Positions 20,981-36,893 are shown, counted from the first letter of the stretch. The stretch is 64,000 nucleotides of DNA from Nannochloropsis oceanica (GCA_004519485.1 CP038117.1:248001-312000); one strand, 5' to 3'. Made by a program: numbers and translations. Notes: generated by a model not told the origin, from the sequence alone.

Positions 20981-23900
20981 TTACTTGACTGGACTGCTGC
21001 TGTGCCGGCGAAGGGGGATGGCGCGGACAGAGCTCAAGTGCCTCGACGCTCCAGCGGCTGGGCGGCGCGGAGGGGAGGCAGGGTTAGGGGCAGGTAGTTC
21101 ACCCCCTCCCGTACGTCTCATCAAGATGGGCCAATTCATCCACCACGACATCAAGTCAACCAACACGGGCGTGAACCGCATGGAGCGAAATCGACCCTCT
21201 TCCAAAAAGAGGCGATGTGTGACTTGAAACGCCATCTGATCCCAATGCCGCCGCGTGTGCGGGCTCACCCAGTACGACAGGCCCACCAGCGACAGCCCCC
21301 TTGCCACAGACCGTCGCACCAAGCGCCGCATCCGATCATCATTCCGTTGTACAACTCCTCCCGCGCCACCTCCTCCAGTCCTAACCCCACTACAGCTTCC
21401 TTCCACTGCCTCTCGACCACCACCCGCCCCCGCTCCCAGATAAGGCATGTATCCTCCTGCCGCTCCTCCGCCTCCTCTCCCTCCTCCGCCGGCTGCTCCG
21501 GCCCGCCCTCCCTCCTGCTGCTGCTGGCGTCGATAAGATGTCTGCTCAATCTCATCCTCATGTTTCATCAAATCCCCCAAGTGCCACGCCCGTAAAATAC
21601 GTAACGTCGACCTCATATGCCTCAGTTGCACCCGAGCAGCGTGCAACAACACATCAGCATCATACATGGCTGCTTGCCTCCTTCGCACCAACTGACTCAA
21701 CTCATGCAGATCATCGCATGCCAATAACTCCCCCTCCAAACCCCTCAAGAAGGCCAAGGCAACCGCGAATGTCACATCGGAACCTTCTGCCATACTCACC
21801 TCCAAGATCCTCAACGCCACAGGCGGTGGGAATATATTAATAAAGTACACCAGTAACCAATGACCTGCCATCAACTCTAAATTCAGATACAACCCATCAC
21901 AATGCCGATATAACGCCGGCAGCTCTGCTTTTAACAATTCACCCAACGCCCGCATGTCCGCCCGGGTCCCCAGCAAGGGGGGGGAAAAACACAAGGGGCT
22001 CACTTCTTCGCACATATGCGCCAGGGACCAAAACGCAGTCTCCTCACTCACCACCAACAGCAACAAGCCAGCGATGAAATTCATCCCCTGGCAGTAACCC
22101 ACCGACGGGTTCCTTAATGCGTACGTCCTCAGCACCCTCCGCAACGCCGCCCTCCCCTCCGCTGTATTAATCGCAGCATCGGCATCGGCGAACGCCCGGC
22201 CCAAATCAAGCTCTATATCCATTGCCACTTTCGCCCCCCACGCCGCATCCAGCTCCGGCATCAAAATATCCATCTCCATTCCCCCCTTCACTCCCCCTAC
22301 TTCTAATCCTGCCGCACCCCCACCCATTTCTACACCGTAATGCCTCTTTCCCTCCCTCCATCCTCCTCCACCTCCACCTCCGACCCCCGCTCCCTCCCTC
22401 TCCCTGCTGACACACACCCATGATTCATCCTCCCCCTCCTCTCCGACCACCCCCAGACCCAGATTTTCTTCTTCGCTTGCCTTGGCCAAGGTAGAATAGT
22501 AACCGACACCGACTGCCTCTCGTTTGGCTTGCGCGCCGCTCAACCATTGGTAGACAGAATCACGAAGATCCGCGGGTACGCCGTCCCAGACTAAGGCCTT
22601 TAACGCCTCGACGTTTTTGTAGCCACCACTACTGCTGCTGTGGAAGCTGCTGCTACAATATGTGCTGCTTGTGGTGGTATCACTAATGCTGCTGCTGCTG
22701 CTGCTGGTGGTGGTGGTGCTGCTGCTGGTGCTCTTGCTGCTGCTGGTGCTAGTGTCATTGACCCACGCCCCGTTAGTGGTCTCAGCCTGCGCGCTTTGAT
22801 GCAGTGGCGACGAGGAGAAGGACGATGAAGATACGGTGGATGTAGAGGTAATTCGCCTCCTTCCTACCGTCTCGGCAGGCGAAACTACAGGCACAGAGCT
22901 CCCTCCTTCCCCTCCTCCAGCCCCACCATGAGCAGCCGCGCTGTGTCGTCGTCGCCGTTGCGCCGAGGGACGAAAACATTTGATCCGATCCCACCGCAGC
23001 CGCTGCTCGATCGCTCGTAGCTCTTCCAGGCTCTGTAAATGCTGAAATTCAGTCTCGGCGTGCTCGGCGATTGGAAAGCCAAAATGATCTCGGAGCACGG
23101 GACGAGGTGAGAGTGGTATGGCTTTGGGGAGTTGTGAGGAAGGAGAGGAGGAGAAAGAAGACACCCCAGCCTCTGCGTTGGCGTAGGAAGTAGAATCCTC
23201 TAACCCTTCGTTCTCCCCGTCTTCCTTGCCTTGCTTTCCCTCCACGTCTTCATCCCCCTCTACGCTGATATGTCTCTGTCCGCTCTTTCGCTGCTGTCCC
23301 CCTTTCTCCCTCGCGCCTTCCCTTTCCTCCTCCTCCTTCTCCACCAAGGCCACCGTCTCCCCCACCCAGGTCGCCACATGAATGAACACTCCAGAAATCA
23401 CCTCCCCCGTCACCGGTGCTGTGCATGGATACCATCGATCTACCCTCCCATCCCGAAGCTCCACTCGCGCACTCGCCACCCGTGACACATTGAAGTCGTA
23501 AATGGAATAACTGTCCATTTCCTCCTCGTCCTCCTCCTCCGCCCCTTGCCCCCGGTTCTTGGCTGGCCCGGGGCCTACAGGTCCGCTTTCAAATAAATCG
23601 ACCTGTAGCATCCCTGCTGCCGATCCGGGTAGCCGCTCCGGCGGTAGTCGCGAGGCGGGTCGTCGTGCTGAAACCGAGGACGCTGCATTCGCTGCGTCAC
23701 TCGTGATCCCACCTTTACAGTCACCCTCCTTTTCCTCATCACCCTCCTCCACCTTCTCCTCTTCCTCGTCATTATCATTGTCGCTGTCACTCAACAGTCC
23801 CCATTCGGCACGAAAACTCTCGGCGCCCAACGGAGTGGGCCATAGGCCTTCAGGTGGAAGTTGAAATGCAGTCGACCGTCGATGCCGCCCCTCATATGTC

Positions 23901-24004
23901 AATAGCCAGTAGTACGCTCGCCGCCGTGACAGCCCACTTTTGGGAATAGATTCGATGCCTGTGTGGAGTGTGATGGGGGGGTGCACATGGTCTGGTTGCA
24001 TCAT
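20981..24004 (-). CDS. TBC-domain Rab GTPase-activating protein
   Basis: Predicted to switch off a Rab GTPase in vesicle traffic. The frame is 1007 residues without introns, from ATG 24004 (a second ATG follows at once). The TBC domain starts near residue 470 with DGVPADLRDSVYQWLSGA. The arginine-finger motif reads IELDLGR and the glutamine-finger motif reads SVGYCQGMNFIAGLLL; HCDGLYLNLELMAGHWLLVYF and FPPPVALRILEVSMAEGSDV follow as in TBC1 proteins. The N-terminal half opens with a conserved-looking block (RRAYYWLLTYEGRHRRSTAF, later YSIYDFNVSRVASARVELRDG) that may be a PH/GRAM-like fold, separated from the TBC domain by acidic and serine-rich runs. After the catalytic part come glycine-rich runs and a final conserved-looking tail. 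The Rab partner cannot be told. Both catalytic fingers are present, so activity is likely. Confidence 0.9.
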   Translation of the reverse strand: MMQPDHVHPPITLHTGIESIPKSGLSRRRAYYWLLTYEGRHRRSTAFQLPPEGLWPTPLGAESFRAEWGLLSDSDNDNDEEEEKVEEGDEEKEGDCKGGITSDAANAASSVSARRPASRLPPERLPGSAAGMLQVDLFESGPVGPGPAKNRGQGAEEEDEEEMDSYSIYDFNVSRVASARVELRDGRVDRWYPCTAPVTGEVISGVFIHVATWVGETVALVEKEEEEREGAREKGGQQRKSGQRHISVEGDEDVEGKQGKEDGENEGLEDSTSYANAEAGVSSFSSSPSSQLPKAIPLSPRPVLRDHFGFPIAEHAETEFQHLQSLEELRAIEQRLRWDRIKCFRPSAQRRRRHSAAAHGGAGGGEGGSSVPVVSPAETVGRRRITSTSTVSSSSFSSSPLHQSAQAETTNGAWVNDTSTSSSKSTSSSTTTTSSSSSSISDTTTSSTYCSSSFHSSSSGGYKNVEALKALVWDGVPADLRDSVYQWLSGAQAKREAVGVGYYSTLAKASEEENLGLGVVGEEGEDESWVCVSREREGAGVGGGGGGGWREGKRHYGVEMGGGAAGLEVGGVKGGMEMDILMPELDAAWGAKVAMDIELDLGRAFADADAAINTAEGRAALRRVLRTYALRNPSVGYCQGMNFIAGLLLLVVSEETAFWSLAHMCEEVSPLCFSPPLLGTRADMRALGELLKAELPALYRHCDGLYLNLELMAGHWLLVYFINIFPPPVALRILEVSMAEGSDVTFAVALAFLRGLEGELLACDDLHELSQLVRRRQAAMYDADVLLHAARVQLRHMRSTLRILRAWHLGDLMKHEDEIEQTSYRRQQQQEGGRAGAAGGGGRGGGGAAGGYMPYLGAGAGGGREAVEGSCSGVRTGGGGAGGVVQRNDDRMRRLVRRSVARGLSLVGLSYWVSPHTRRHWDQMAFQVTHRLFLEEGRFRSMRFTPVLVDLMSWWMNWPILMRRTGGGELPAPNPASPPRRPAAGASRHLSSVRAIPLRRHSSSPVK

Positions 24005-24576
24005 TAGTCATCGGGCCCCATCATCAAATCAGGGGGCGGGCTTCCTAACTAGCTCTCAAAGAGAATTTTACCTTGGCTGTAACACCGTAGTCCCCGCATC
24101 TCCACGGTCAAGGACGGGTCTCGCTTGGCCGTGCGCCCCATGGCTAGGGCGTACCTTTTTTGCAGCCTGTAGATGTGATGTGTGCTACTTTTGTGTGGGA
24201 GGGGGAGGCGGGTTAGCAAGCGAAGTAGGGGGGAGACATCAGTTGAAAAGAAAGCAAAACTATGACCAGCTGGCCACCAGGCACCCAAACTCCTTGGCCG
24301 AAAGTCACAGATTTTGTAGTGCCTAGAAAACAGGGGGAACGAGGAATTTGCCTGTAGGAGCAGACGCAAATGCATTGGGCACATGACACTCTCCTTCACT
24401 TTCGGGGGGGGGTTGCTCCGGGGCGGCGGCGGGTCGTTCATCATCACAAGTTCGGCAGTTTGTCGCTGGCGTATGCAATAGCCCAATAACTCATTACCGC
24501 GTCTTTTTTCACGCAAACTTTCTCCTTCCCCTGCCCCAGCACCAGCAGGCAGAAGCAAGGGTGTGATGTGGGCGGA
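24005..24576. promoter_or_regulatory. Divergent intergenic region, TBC protein / protease-like gene
   Basis: About 570 bases between divergent start codons, so both promoters are expected. It includes a G-run near 24401-24412. Open frames here are not protein-like. Confidence 0.3.
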
Positions 24577-29259
<4,683 letters not shown>

Positions 29260-29485
29260 ATGCGATGTTTGGGCTGTACAGCCAGGATAGGAGGCTAGGG
29301 ATGGAGGAAGAGCATATTACGTGTAAATAAAACATGTACAGCACGAGCAAGAGACGCAAGAGAAACCAAAAAAGTAAGAGCCTGTGAGTGTCAATTCAGT
29401 TTCCCATGAATACAGTGTAAATGTGTACCTTGAAATGTTGCTTTGGCCAGACCGACGCTTTGGTTCAAATGTCATGATTGGAAAT
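29260..29485. other. 3' flank of the protease-like gene
   Basis: About 230 bases between the stop and the first repeat arm. It has A-rich sequence with AAATAAAAC near 29325, a possible polyadenylation context. No gene is seen. Confidence 0.35.
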
Positions 29486-29667
29486 TGAGGCCGCAGGGCG
29501 GCTGGTCCCCTCGAGCTTCGTTATCGGTGTTTTGTTGGGGGGGGAAAGAGGTCCAGTGAAGTCGACGTCCTAGCCTCTCCGTCGAAGGACGGACTCCGGA
29601 AGGTAGTGGACGACACGACGTCGATGACATTGTGGTACTTCTCCGGGATTGGTCCTGGTAACGTTTC
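29486..29667 (+). repeat. Outer left arm of nested inverted repeat
   Basis: This ~182-base block is the reverse complement of 31519-31699. By eye there are roughly 15 differences, most of them clustered near the middle of the arm around the G-run at 29537. It lies six bases outside the inner arm. No target-site duplication is evident on its outer side. Confidence 0.85.
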
Positions 29668-29673
29668 GGGCGA

Positions 29674-30146
29674 AAAGGCCAGGCTCGTCTCCAAGGCACC
29701 AGAGGGTTTGAAAAAGATTGGTGGTGCGGCCACGTGGGTTTCCATTGACGAGCGACCTAGCAACGCCATGGGTTCGGTGTGTGTGCTGGTAAGTGCGGAT
29801 GCTCGACGTCTGAAGACGTCTCACAATGAAGTGGCCCTGGGCGTGGATGTGGTGGGTTGCTTTGTGACCGGGGAACCCAGAATATCAGTATCAAATCCAC
29901 GCGGTTGAATACTTTGGCCTTGGCGGGGGTGCAGGCGGGGAAGGAGTTGATAGGAACTCCGGCCTGTAAGGTGGAAGTGTCCAAACCCATCGGGGGACAA
30001 GTTTCCAGAAATTTGATTTGGGAGAAAGACACGATGGTCATGCCGATGCCTCCGCGATTTTTGGCCAAGTTGAGTGACTTGCGGGGTTTTGAAGATGGAA
30101 AATACTTTCCCGCCGTTTACGGTGTGGTAGGAAGCGTTGAAATGTA
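29674..30146 (+). repeat. Inner left arm, 473 bp, of a perfect inverted repeat
   Basis: Reverse complement of 30245-30717. Both arms are 473 bases and I found no mismatch when reading them against each other. The arm carries open frames in several registers, among them one with KARLVSKAPEGLKKIGGAA and one with VSKPIGGQVSRNLIWEK; none of them is recognised. Confidence 0.9.
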
Positions 30147-30244
30147 CGATCTCTTCACTCAGTATCTCAGCCTTCTGCGTCCGTACTACGATAGGGATAT
30201 CCCCGACCGCTGGATTCCTCAGGATGAACGCCGATCACTTTCCA
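30147..30244. other. 98-bp spacer of the inverted repeat
   Basis: Unique sequence between the two perfect arms. A plus-strand open frame runs from the left arm through the spacer (YDLFTQYLSLLRPYYD) and into the right arm. Confidence 0.8.
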
Positions 30245-30717
30245 TACATTTCAACGCTTCCTACCACACCGTAAACGGCGGGAAAGTATTTTCCATCTTC
30301 AAAACCCCGCAAGTCACTCAACTTGGCCAAAAATCGCGGAGGCATCGGCATGACCATCGTGTCTTTCTCCCAAATCAAATTTCTGGAAACTTGTCCCCCG
30401 ATGGGTTTGGACACTTCCACCTTACAGGCCGGAGTTCCTATCAACTCCTTCCCCGCCTGCACCCCCGCCAAGGCCAAAGTATTCAACCGCGTGGATTTGA
30501 TACTGATATTCTGGGTTCCCCGGTCACAAAGCAACCCACCACATCCACGCCCAGGGCCACTTCATTGTGAGACGTCTTCAGACGTCGAGCATCCGCACTT
30601 ACCAGCACACACACCGAACCCATGGCGTTGCTAGGTCGCTCGTCAATGGAAACCCACGTGGCCGCACCACCAATCTTTTTCAAACCCTCTGGTGCCTTGG
30701 AGACGAGCCTGGCCTTT
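30245..30717 (-). repeat. Inner right arm, 473 bp, of a perfect inverted repeat
   Basis: Reverse complement of 29674-30146. Beyond 30717 the two sides differ: the left side continues into the outer arm after six bases, whereas the right side has about 800 extra bases before the outer arm. Confidence 0.9.
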
Positions 30718-31518
30718 CCCTCACCTGTCTTGGCTACCTTTGTTTCCGACATTTTCTCCATCACCCGCATCGACGCCTCTCCACTAACCTTTCCTCCACC
30801 CGGCCTTTCCATCTCCTATACTTTACTTACCATTGGTTCGCCTTCCCCGCGCTTCACTTCCATGACACATACGACTCCTTCTCTCCCTTCCTTGCTCCCG
30901 ACCCCATCGCCATAGTGTCGCCGACTTTTCCGCTACCTGGTATCTCAGCCGACGACTTGCTCATTACCATCACCTCGCTTTCCATACGCTTCTTGTTGAC
31001 ACAGGGCAACGACGACTCTTCCTCGTCCTCTACTCCCAACGTCCCCAGCATCTTTCTCTTTACCATGGTTCCTGAGATGAATGCATGACAGAACTGAGCA
31101 TCTCAATCATGAACCTACACTCAGAGATCTGCGCAAAAAAGCAATGACACCGATGCATTGATTCTCGAACGCAAATCAAAGAGACGCACACAAACGCACA
31201 AGAAACCAGCCCGAAAGAAACAAAATCATGTGACCATACAACCATTCTCTGGGCAAGACGCAGTCCACAAATAACAAAACATACTCCCAAACCGACAACC
31301 TAAGAACAAAATATATGCTGCAACAACAAAATACCAACCAAACAAACCACCAATCGACAAAGTTTCCAAAAAACCAGTACAACCAAACGCACAAACAAAC
31401 AATCGACCGACAACCAACATCGATCTGCCCACGGGGTACGCGGTCATCGGACAGCACACGATTCAACGCTCAGCAACGACAACAACATGGGGAAGTGGAC
31501 GGCTCGAATCCCGAACTT
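30718..31518 (-). other. Segment present only on the right side of the inverted repeat
   Basis: About 800 bases with no counterpart on the left. On the minus strand an ATG at 31066 opens a 70-codon frame starting MVKRKMLGTLGVEDEEESSL, and another ATG at 30812 opens a 109-codon frame (MERPGGGKVSGEASMRVMEK) that runs into the inner arm. A GTAAGT lies near 30825 between them. The outer half, about 31086-31440, is very rich in A and C on the plus strand. The product is not recognised; the element's family is unknown and it could be debris of a mobile element or of a local gene. Confidence 0.5.
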
Positions 31519-31699
31519 GAAACGTTACCAGGACCAATCCCGGAGAAGTACCACAATATCATCGACGTCGTGTCGTCCACTACCTTCCGGAGTCCGTCCT
31601 TCGACGGGGAGGCCAGGACATCGACTTCACTGGACCACGCCCGCCCCAAAAAACATACTGACAACGAAGCTCGAGGGGACCAGCCACCCCGCGGCCTCA
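31519..31699 (-). repeat. Outer right arm of nested inverted repeat
   Basis: Reverse complement of 29486-29667 with scattered differences. In both arms the frame ETLPGPIPEKYHN...DVVSSTTFRS stays open with only conservative change, which hints that it once encoded protein. The family is not recognised. Confidence 0.85.
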
Positions 31700-32011
31700 G
31701 ATGTAACGTAAAACGGAAAGTCGTCAACGTCGCCCGTGCGTTTCCTTCCTGTCCCCTCTCAGTTGCCTGGTCCGCCCCTTGCCCTGCATCACTTCTGGCC
31801 AACGCTAACTACCCAACCTTTCTGCTTACTATCACAGACGTGAAATTGTGCAGTTCCGACACTACCACCCCTTGGCGTACCTCCCTTGAGAAGCGAGCGC
31901 GTGTCTCGCGTCGGGTGGTCGGGAGAAAGAGAGAGACCGTGCTTGTGCCGGTGCAGTACACGTCTTTGAAGTAGACACTCTGCTGTTGTAGGCGCTGGAA
32001 CGTGATCGCTC
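31700..32011. promoter_or_regulatory. Upstream region of the OSCA gene
   Basis: About 310 bases between the right repeat arm and the OSCA start codon. The channel promoter must lie here or within the repeat. Open frames crossing it on either strand lack family resemblance. Confidence 0.35.
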
Positions 32012-33655
32012 ATGGAGGAAATGGAAAGTCCCGTAACGTTTGACTCCATTCCGACCACGGACGTCTCAAGCTTTTGCAAGATCAACGATCGCGGCATCGG
32101 TAACCTCGACCTGTAAGTGTATAGGAACGGGGTCTGGCATAGAGCGGGAGGGGTTGCAAGTGTTTGTGCGCGTGCTGGTGGTGGCGAAGTCCGTCATACC
32201 AAACCGTCCAAAATCCATCCACACACCCTGCACAGCGTCGACCTCTCCAACACCATATACTTCAATTTATTCATCTTTGTCCTTCTTCTCTTCCTATTCG
32301 AGAAAGTCCGGCACAAGAAGACCGTCTACTTTTGCCGGGAGCAATGGATGCGGCACCGCATGCCCCCTGAGCTCCCCTCAGGTTTTTTGGCATGGCTTCG
32401 TCCATTACTGGCCACGCCCCAAAGACGCATTTTGCAATTAGCAGGGCTGGATGCTTACATGCTGCTGAGATACATACGTTTGTGTCTCAAGGTATGTCTT
32501 TGTTCCGGTTTCTTTGGATTGGTGATGTTGGTGCCTTTGTACCTTCATGGGGATCAAAACAAACCTGCTGATGGCCGATTCGGCACGGTGATGAAGGACC
32601 CCAAGCTGATTTCCATGGGGAATGTGAAGAGACTGCATTGGCTATGGGTTCCTATCGCTTTCGCCTATTTGACCACCTTCCACACCCTCTATCTCCTCAA
32701 GCGGGAATACAAACGCTTCTTGACCTTGCGTCTCACATTCCTCTCAGTCGGAGATCCCGACGTGGACATCCAGAAATCATTTTCGGTCATGGTGGATCGA
32801 ATCCCGTTAGAGTACAGGACTAACGCAGGGTTATATGCTCTGTTCGACGAGATTTTCCCTGGCGATGTACACAGTGCTGTGGTTGCCTTAAAGGCAGATG
32901 AGCTTGAAAGCCTGGTTCAAGACCGAACAGCAGTGGTGGATAAATTGGAGAGGGCCTTAGCTACTAGGGCGGTGACACATAAAGAGCCAATTATTTTCCT
33001 CCCCTCTGTGCAGGGAAGTAAAGCGTGGAATTGGATCAGAGGGAAGGGGGAAATGGTCGAGGCCGTCGCGCACCACCAACGGATCTTGGATGGGTTAAAC
33101 AAAAAAATCACCAAAATTCAAATAATGGTACGGCAGGCATCGGACGACCTGAACAAGAAGGAGGAGGAATGGCAACAATCCAAGCGGAGCATACACCACC
33201 AGCAGAGGCAGCAGGAGGAGATGCAGAGAGGCGTGAGCAGTTCCCAGGGCAGAAAGGCAGGGCAGGGAGAAAGACCGGGCGAAGGGGCAGGAGAGATGGT
33301 GTCAGCGGGGTTGTTGCACGGCGTGGGTAGTGGACGAATGAGTATGTCTCCTATGTTGTTGGGGAACGCGGAGAGTCGAACCCGGGCCATGACTCAAGAG
33401 CCGTTCGGGGACATGTTGGCAATCGAGGGGACGACGAACCTGAATACAGAGGGGGCGACGGTCATGATGGATAATGACGCCGGGGATGTCTCTCGGATAG
33501 GAGGGATCATGCCTCATCATGGCATTCAACACCCCCATACCTCATCTTCCTCCTATTCGAGCTCGATACCCACGCCCTTGCACACGTCCTTGTCCGCCTC
33601 GGCCATCACCTCCTTCTCCCCTTCTTTATTCAATTCAGGCCGAGGCGCGCGAAGT

Positions 33656-33688
<33 letters not shown>

Positions 33689-36028
33689 ACTCTTTCGCAG
33701 CAGCAATACCACCAACCACCCCACGCCCCACCCGCTGCTGGCCTGGGCGATGCCAGCGCCAACAGCAGCAATAAGATAAGAATTATGGATGTCTCATCTC
33801 ATCCTACTCCTTCACCTATCGGGGTACCGCCTGGGATCGGAGTTTCTCCGTTGGCCACTATTCCTAGTACTGTGTTGGAGGACAACGAGGAAGAGGAAGC
33901 AAATGGAGGGACAAAGCCTCAGGGCACTGATTCTCCCGCTTTCACTGGCATCGCCGCGACGGTGGGAGACAGGGAGAGAGAGAAAGGGCCGATAACGGAG
34001 GAAGAGGAGGAGTCGGGGGAGGAAAATATCGTTCATTCGAGCCCTCGGAAACGAAGCATATGTAATTCTCTTGTACGGGCATCGATGGGAGTGTTGCGGG
34101 CAGGGACAAGCACGGGGAAGGACGCAATGGAGGCTGGGCAGGAGGTGACCAAGGCGTTGACTCTCCTCGCGGTCGACACCAGCAGTATGAGCAGCACAGG
34201 GTTCGTGACATTCAAGTCCATGAGCTCTGCAGCAATTGCCTCTCAATCTCTGCTTACAATGGAGCCTTTCATGTTTACAATCAACGCTGCTCCAGAGCCA
34301 AGGGATGTGGTGTGGCGGAATCTTACAGCACCATTGCGATTAGTGGAATGGCGGGAGGCGAGCATTACGATCGTGATCACCCTTTTGAGTGTATTTTGGG
34401 GGGCGTTAGTCTCGACCCTGTACAAGCTGCAGAGTCAGTTGCAGCAATGGAGCAATACGGAGCCCTCGTTGCAGAATTTGGGATACTGGGGGAGATTTAT
34501 CCTTTTCCTAGGGATTGACTTCGTACCAACATTGTTGCTTGTGATCATTTTGGCTATTTTGCCAAATTTTTTCTGGTGGCTGAGTCAGAGGTATGAGAGA
34601 CTTAGGACGTACAGTGATATTGATGCCTCGGTCATGTCGCGGTACTTTTATTACCAGATGGTGAACATTTATGCGACCATCGTGGGTGGGGGGCTGCTGG
34701 ACGAGGTGATGGCGATTGTCAAAGATCCACGAGTGGTGGTTCGCGTGTTGGGGTGCCAGGTCCCCGTTGTCGCCGTGTACTTCATGCAGATCATTGTGAC
34801 GAAAATGTTCGCCGCGCTCATGTGGGAGTTCACCCGGGCATGGCCTTTGATTCGAGTAGCTTTCAATCATTACTTTACCGACCACGACCGAAAGACGGCG
34901 CGACAACGCTGCGCTCCTCTCTACGTCCCCTACATGGCCTACGGGTGGACCTACCCCTCGCTCCTCCTCGTCCTCACGATCTGCCTGACGTACGTCGTGA
35001 TCATGCCCATCGCCATGATCCTAGGTGCGATTTACTTTTTCTTCGTCGAGATCCTCTACACCTACCACCTTCTCTATGTCTACGTCCCCCGATACGAAGG
35101 TGGGGGCCGCATGTGGTACAAGGTCTTCGATCGCACCCTCGTCGCCCTCCTCCTTTCCCATCTCACCCTCATTGGCTACATGGCTGTCCTGGGCGCAGGA
35201 TATCTCACACCAGTTCTCCTCCCCCTTCCTTGCATCCTAATTACCTTCCACCGCCACTGCCAGCGAGGCTACCAAGAAGCCTCCCAAAAGCTCTCCCTGC
35301 TTGCCGCCCGTCGTATCGACGATTGCCTCCGCGAAGAGGAAACAGTCGGGGAGGGCCTGCCTCCCCCACCTCCTTCCCCTCCTCCTCATGCGCCTGCTAC
35401 ATCCACAACCTTTATTCATAATAGTGGCGCTCTTGCTTGTGACACCGAACCTACCCCCTGTCCCTCATCCCCTCCTCCTCCTCCGCTCGGGTCTGATATA
35501 CCCACCTCCACCAGCGGTCGTCCTCGACGTTCTACGATGGCAGTCAGCTCTGCGGATGACACTCAAGTTGAGATCATGCTCCCATCGGAGCCTCCCTTTG
35601 TAGTGGACTTTTTCCAAATAAGCGCGTATGCCCAACCTTCCCTCACGGAGGGGCCACAGGAAGCCGAGGTCTTGCCTTGGCATCGTCAAAGTTCCTCTCC
35701 AGGCGATGGCGGTGGGACTGAGAATGGGGAGAAGGGAAATGATCTGGAGCAAGCTGATTTTGTTGCCACTGGAGGGGGGGAAAGAGGAGGAGGAGAGGGA
35801 GGAGGGGGAGGAGGAGGAGGGGGGGGTACGGACCCTCAGCGTCTCTCCATCAGTCAGTCTGCAACTTCTGTTTCTACAGCGTTGGCAAAGCGAATGAGAA
35901 TTTCGGAGGCCTTGGAAGATTTACGGGTGCCACTCAGTCCGCTATTTCCTGGAGGGAAAGAAGGGGAAGCCGTGCGTAGGTCGGGTAGCACAAATGGGAG
36001 TGGAGGATCGGAGGGAAATACGGCGTGA
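32012..36028 (+). CDS. OSCA/CSC1/TMEM63-type mechanosensitive cation channel
   Basis: Stretch- or osmotically gated calcium-permeable channel of membranes. The long frame from 32117 has no ATG at its start, but a small first exon solves this: ATG 32012 (MEEMESPVTFDSIPTTDVSS) to 32112, GTAAGT donor, acceptor before 32236, phase correct, then 32236-36028. Total 1297 residues. The first helix is IYFNLFIFVLLLFLF, followed by KTVYFCREQW as in the family. The cytosolic loop starts with SFSVMVDRIPLEYR and ends EPRDVVWRNLTAP before the 7TM region (TLLSVFWGALVSTLYKL, ILAILPNFFWWLSQRYE, FYYQMVNIYATIVGGG, YVVIMPIAMILGAIYFFF, YVPRYEGGGRMW). The loop carries an unusual serine- and glutamine-rich insertion of some 350 residues, and the C-terminal tail is proline- and glycine-rich. 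Family assignment is firm. Confidence 0.92.
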
Positions 36029-36893
36029 GGTTAGTATCGGTAATGGATGGGAAGAAGAGGAGGGAGGCCAATGTCGGCAGCAGCGCGGTTGGAGTAGTGA
36101 TGGACGGGGATGAAGCCATTGAGTATAAATATAAGAGATACGGGAGAGAGTGATGAGAATTTGTCAATTACGATGCACATAGACAGACACTTTTTGAAAA
36201 GGGAGCGACCTGAATGCTTTCCTCGTTTGCTTTTTGGTCTGTGCATCCGTCCATACTGCATGCATTCATAGAAGCGAGCCACAAAACAGAAATAATCAAT
36301 CCTGGTAATACTTGAGACTGGAGCGATGGCGAGAGCAATAAAAAAACCACAAGGACAGCCCATGGACCAATGTGCCTTCATTGAAGTGTGCGCAGCAGAT
36401 GAGACAGGAAAATGATCTACCACACGTGAAGAAGAGAAAAGGAGTAGCATGAAGGCTCACCCTATTAAATATCCCCTGGACACCTGCTGTCACATTTTTT
36501 GTAACTCGGAGGAGGATCGAGAAGTCAAGCCTGTGGAAGAAAGCTTTGGCTACACTATACATGCAAAGAATGTATGGAATTTCGCCCTCTTTTTTGATTT
36601 GACAGTACTTTACTTTATCGATGCCATGGGCTCCTTTTCCCCGAAGAGGAAGCATTTTTATTTCTGAAACCAAGCCGGACCCTCCCTCCAAGAAGAAGGC
36701 AGCCCGACAAATTACTTTCGATGTTGAAAGTCCACCTGGATGAACGTACATTATTTTTCGTCAATTACTACTTGTCTTTGGTTCGGGGCTGCATCCTCCG
36801 CGACTCACAGTCGACACCTACTTACTTTTCGGGTCTTTTTGAATACCTAGGCTTACATCTATACATGCGCAACTTAATATCCAGCGTCCCTTC
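36029..36893. other. Convergent intergenic region, OSCA / GT14
   Basis: About 865 bases between convergent genes, AT-richer than both. Several open frames of 60-150 codons exist on both strands without protein-like composition or family resemblance. Confidence 0.35.

Noticed and set aside
29857-30570. Plus-strand 237-codon frame across the palindrome as a gene
   Set aside because: It runs through one arm, the spacer and the antisense of the other arm, so at least its last part cannot be natural coding sequence.
29486-31699. Classical DNA transposon with terminal inverted repeats
   Set aside because: No target-site duplication is visible and no transposase motif is recognised; kept as an unclassified inverted repeat.
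31789-32097. Minus-strand frame of 102 codons starting MPRSLILQKLETS
   Set aside because: It is antisense to the first OSCA exon, which is supported by splice signals and phase.
32117-32235. OSCA start at 32117 as a single exon
   Set aside because: The first codon is GTG and the bases before 32236 read as intron; exon 32012-32112 supplies an ATG in phase.
36296-36751. Minus-strand frame of 151 codons between OSCA and GT14
   Set aside because: No ATG-supported, protein-like domain; AT-rich 3' flank of two convergent genes.
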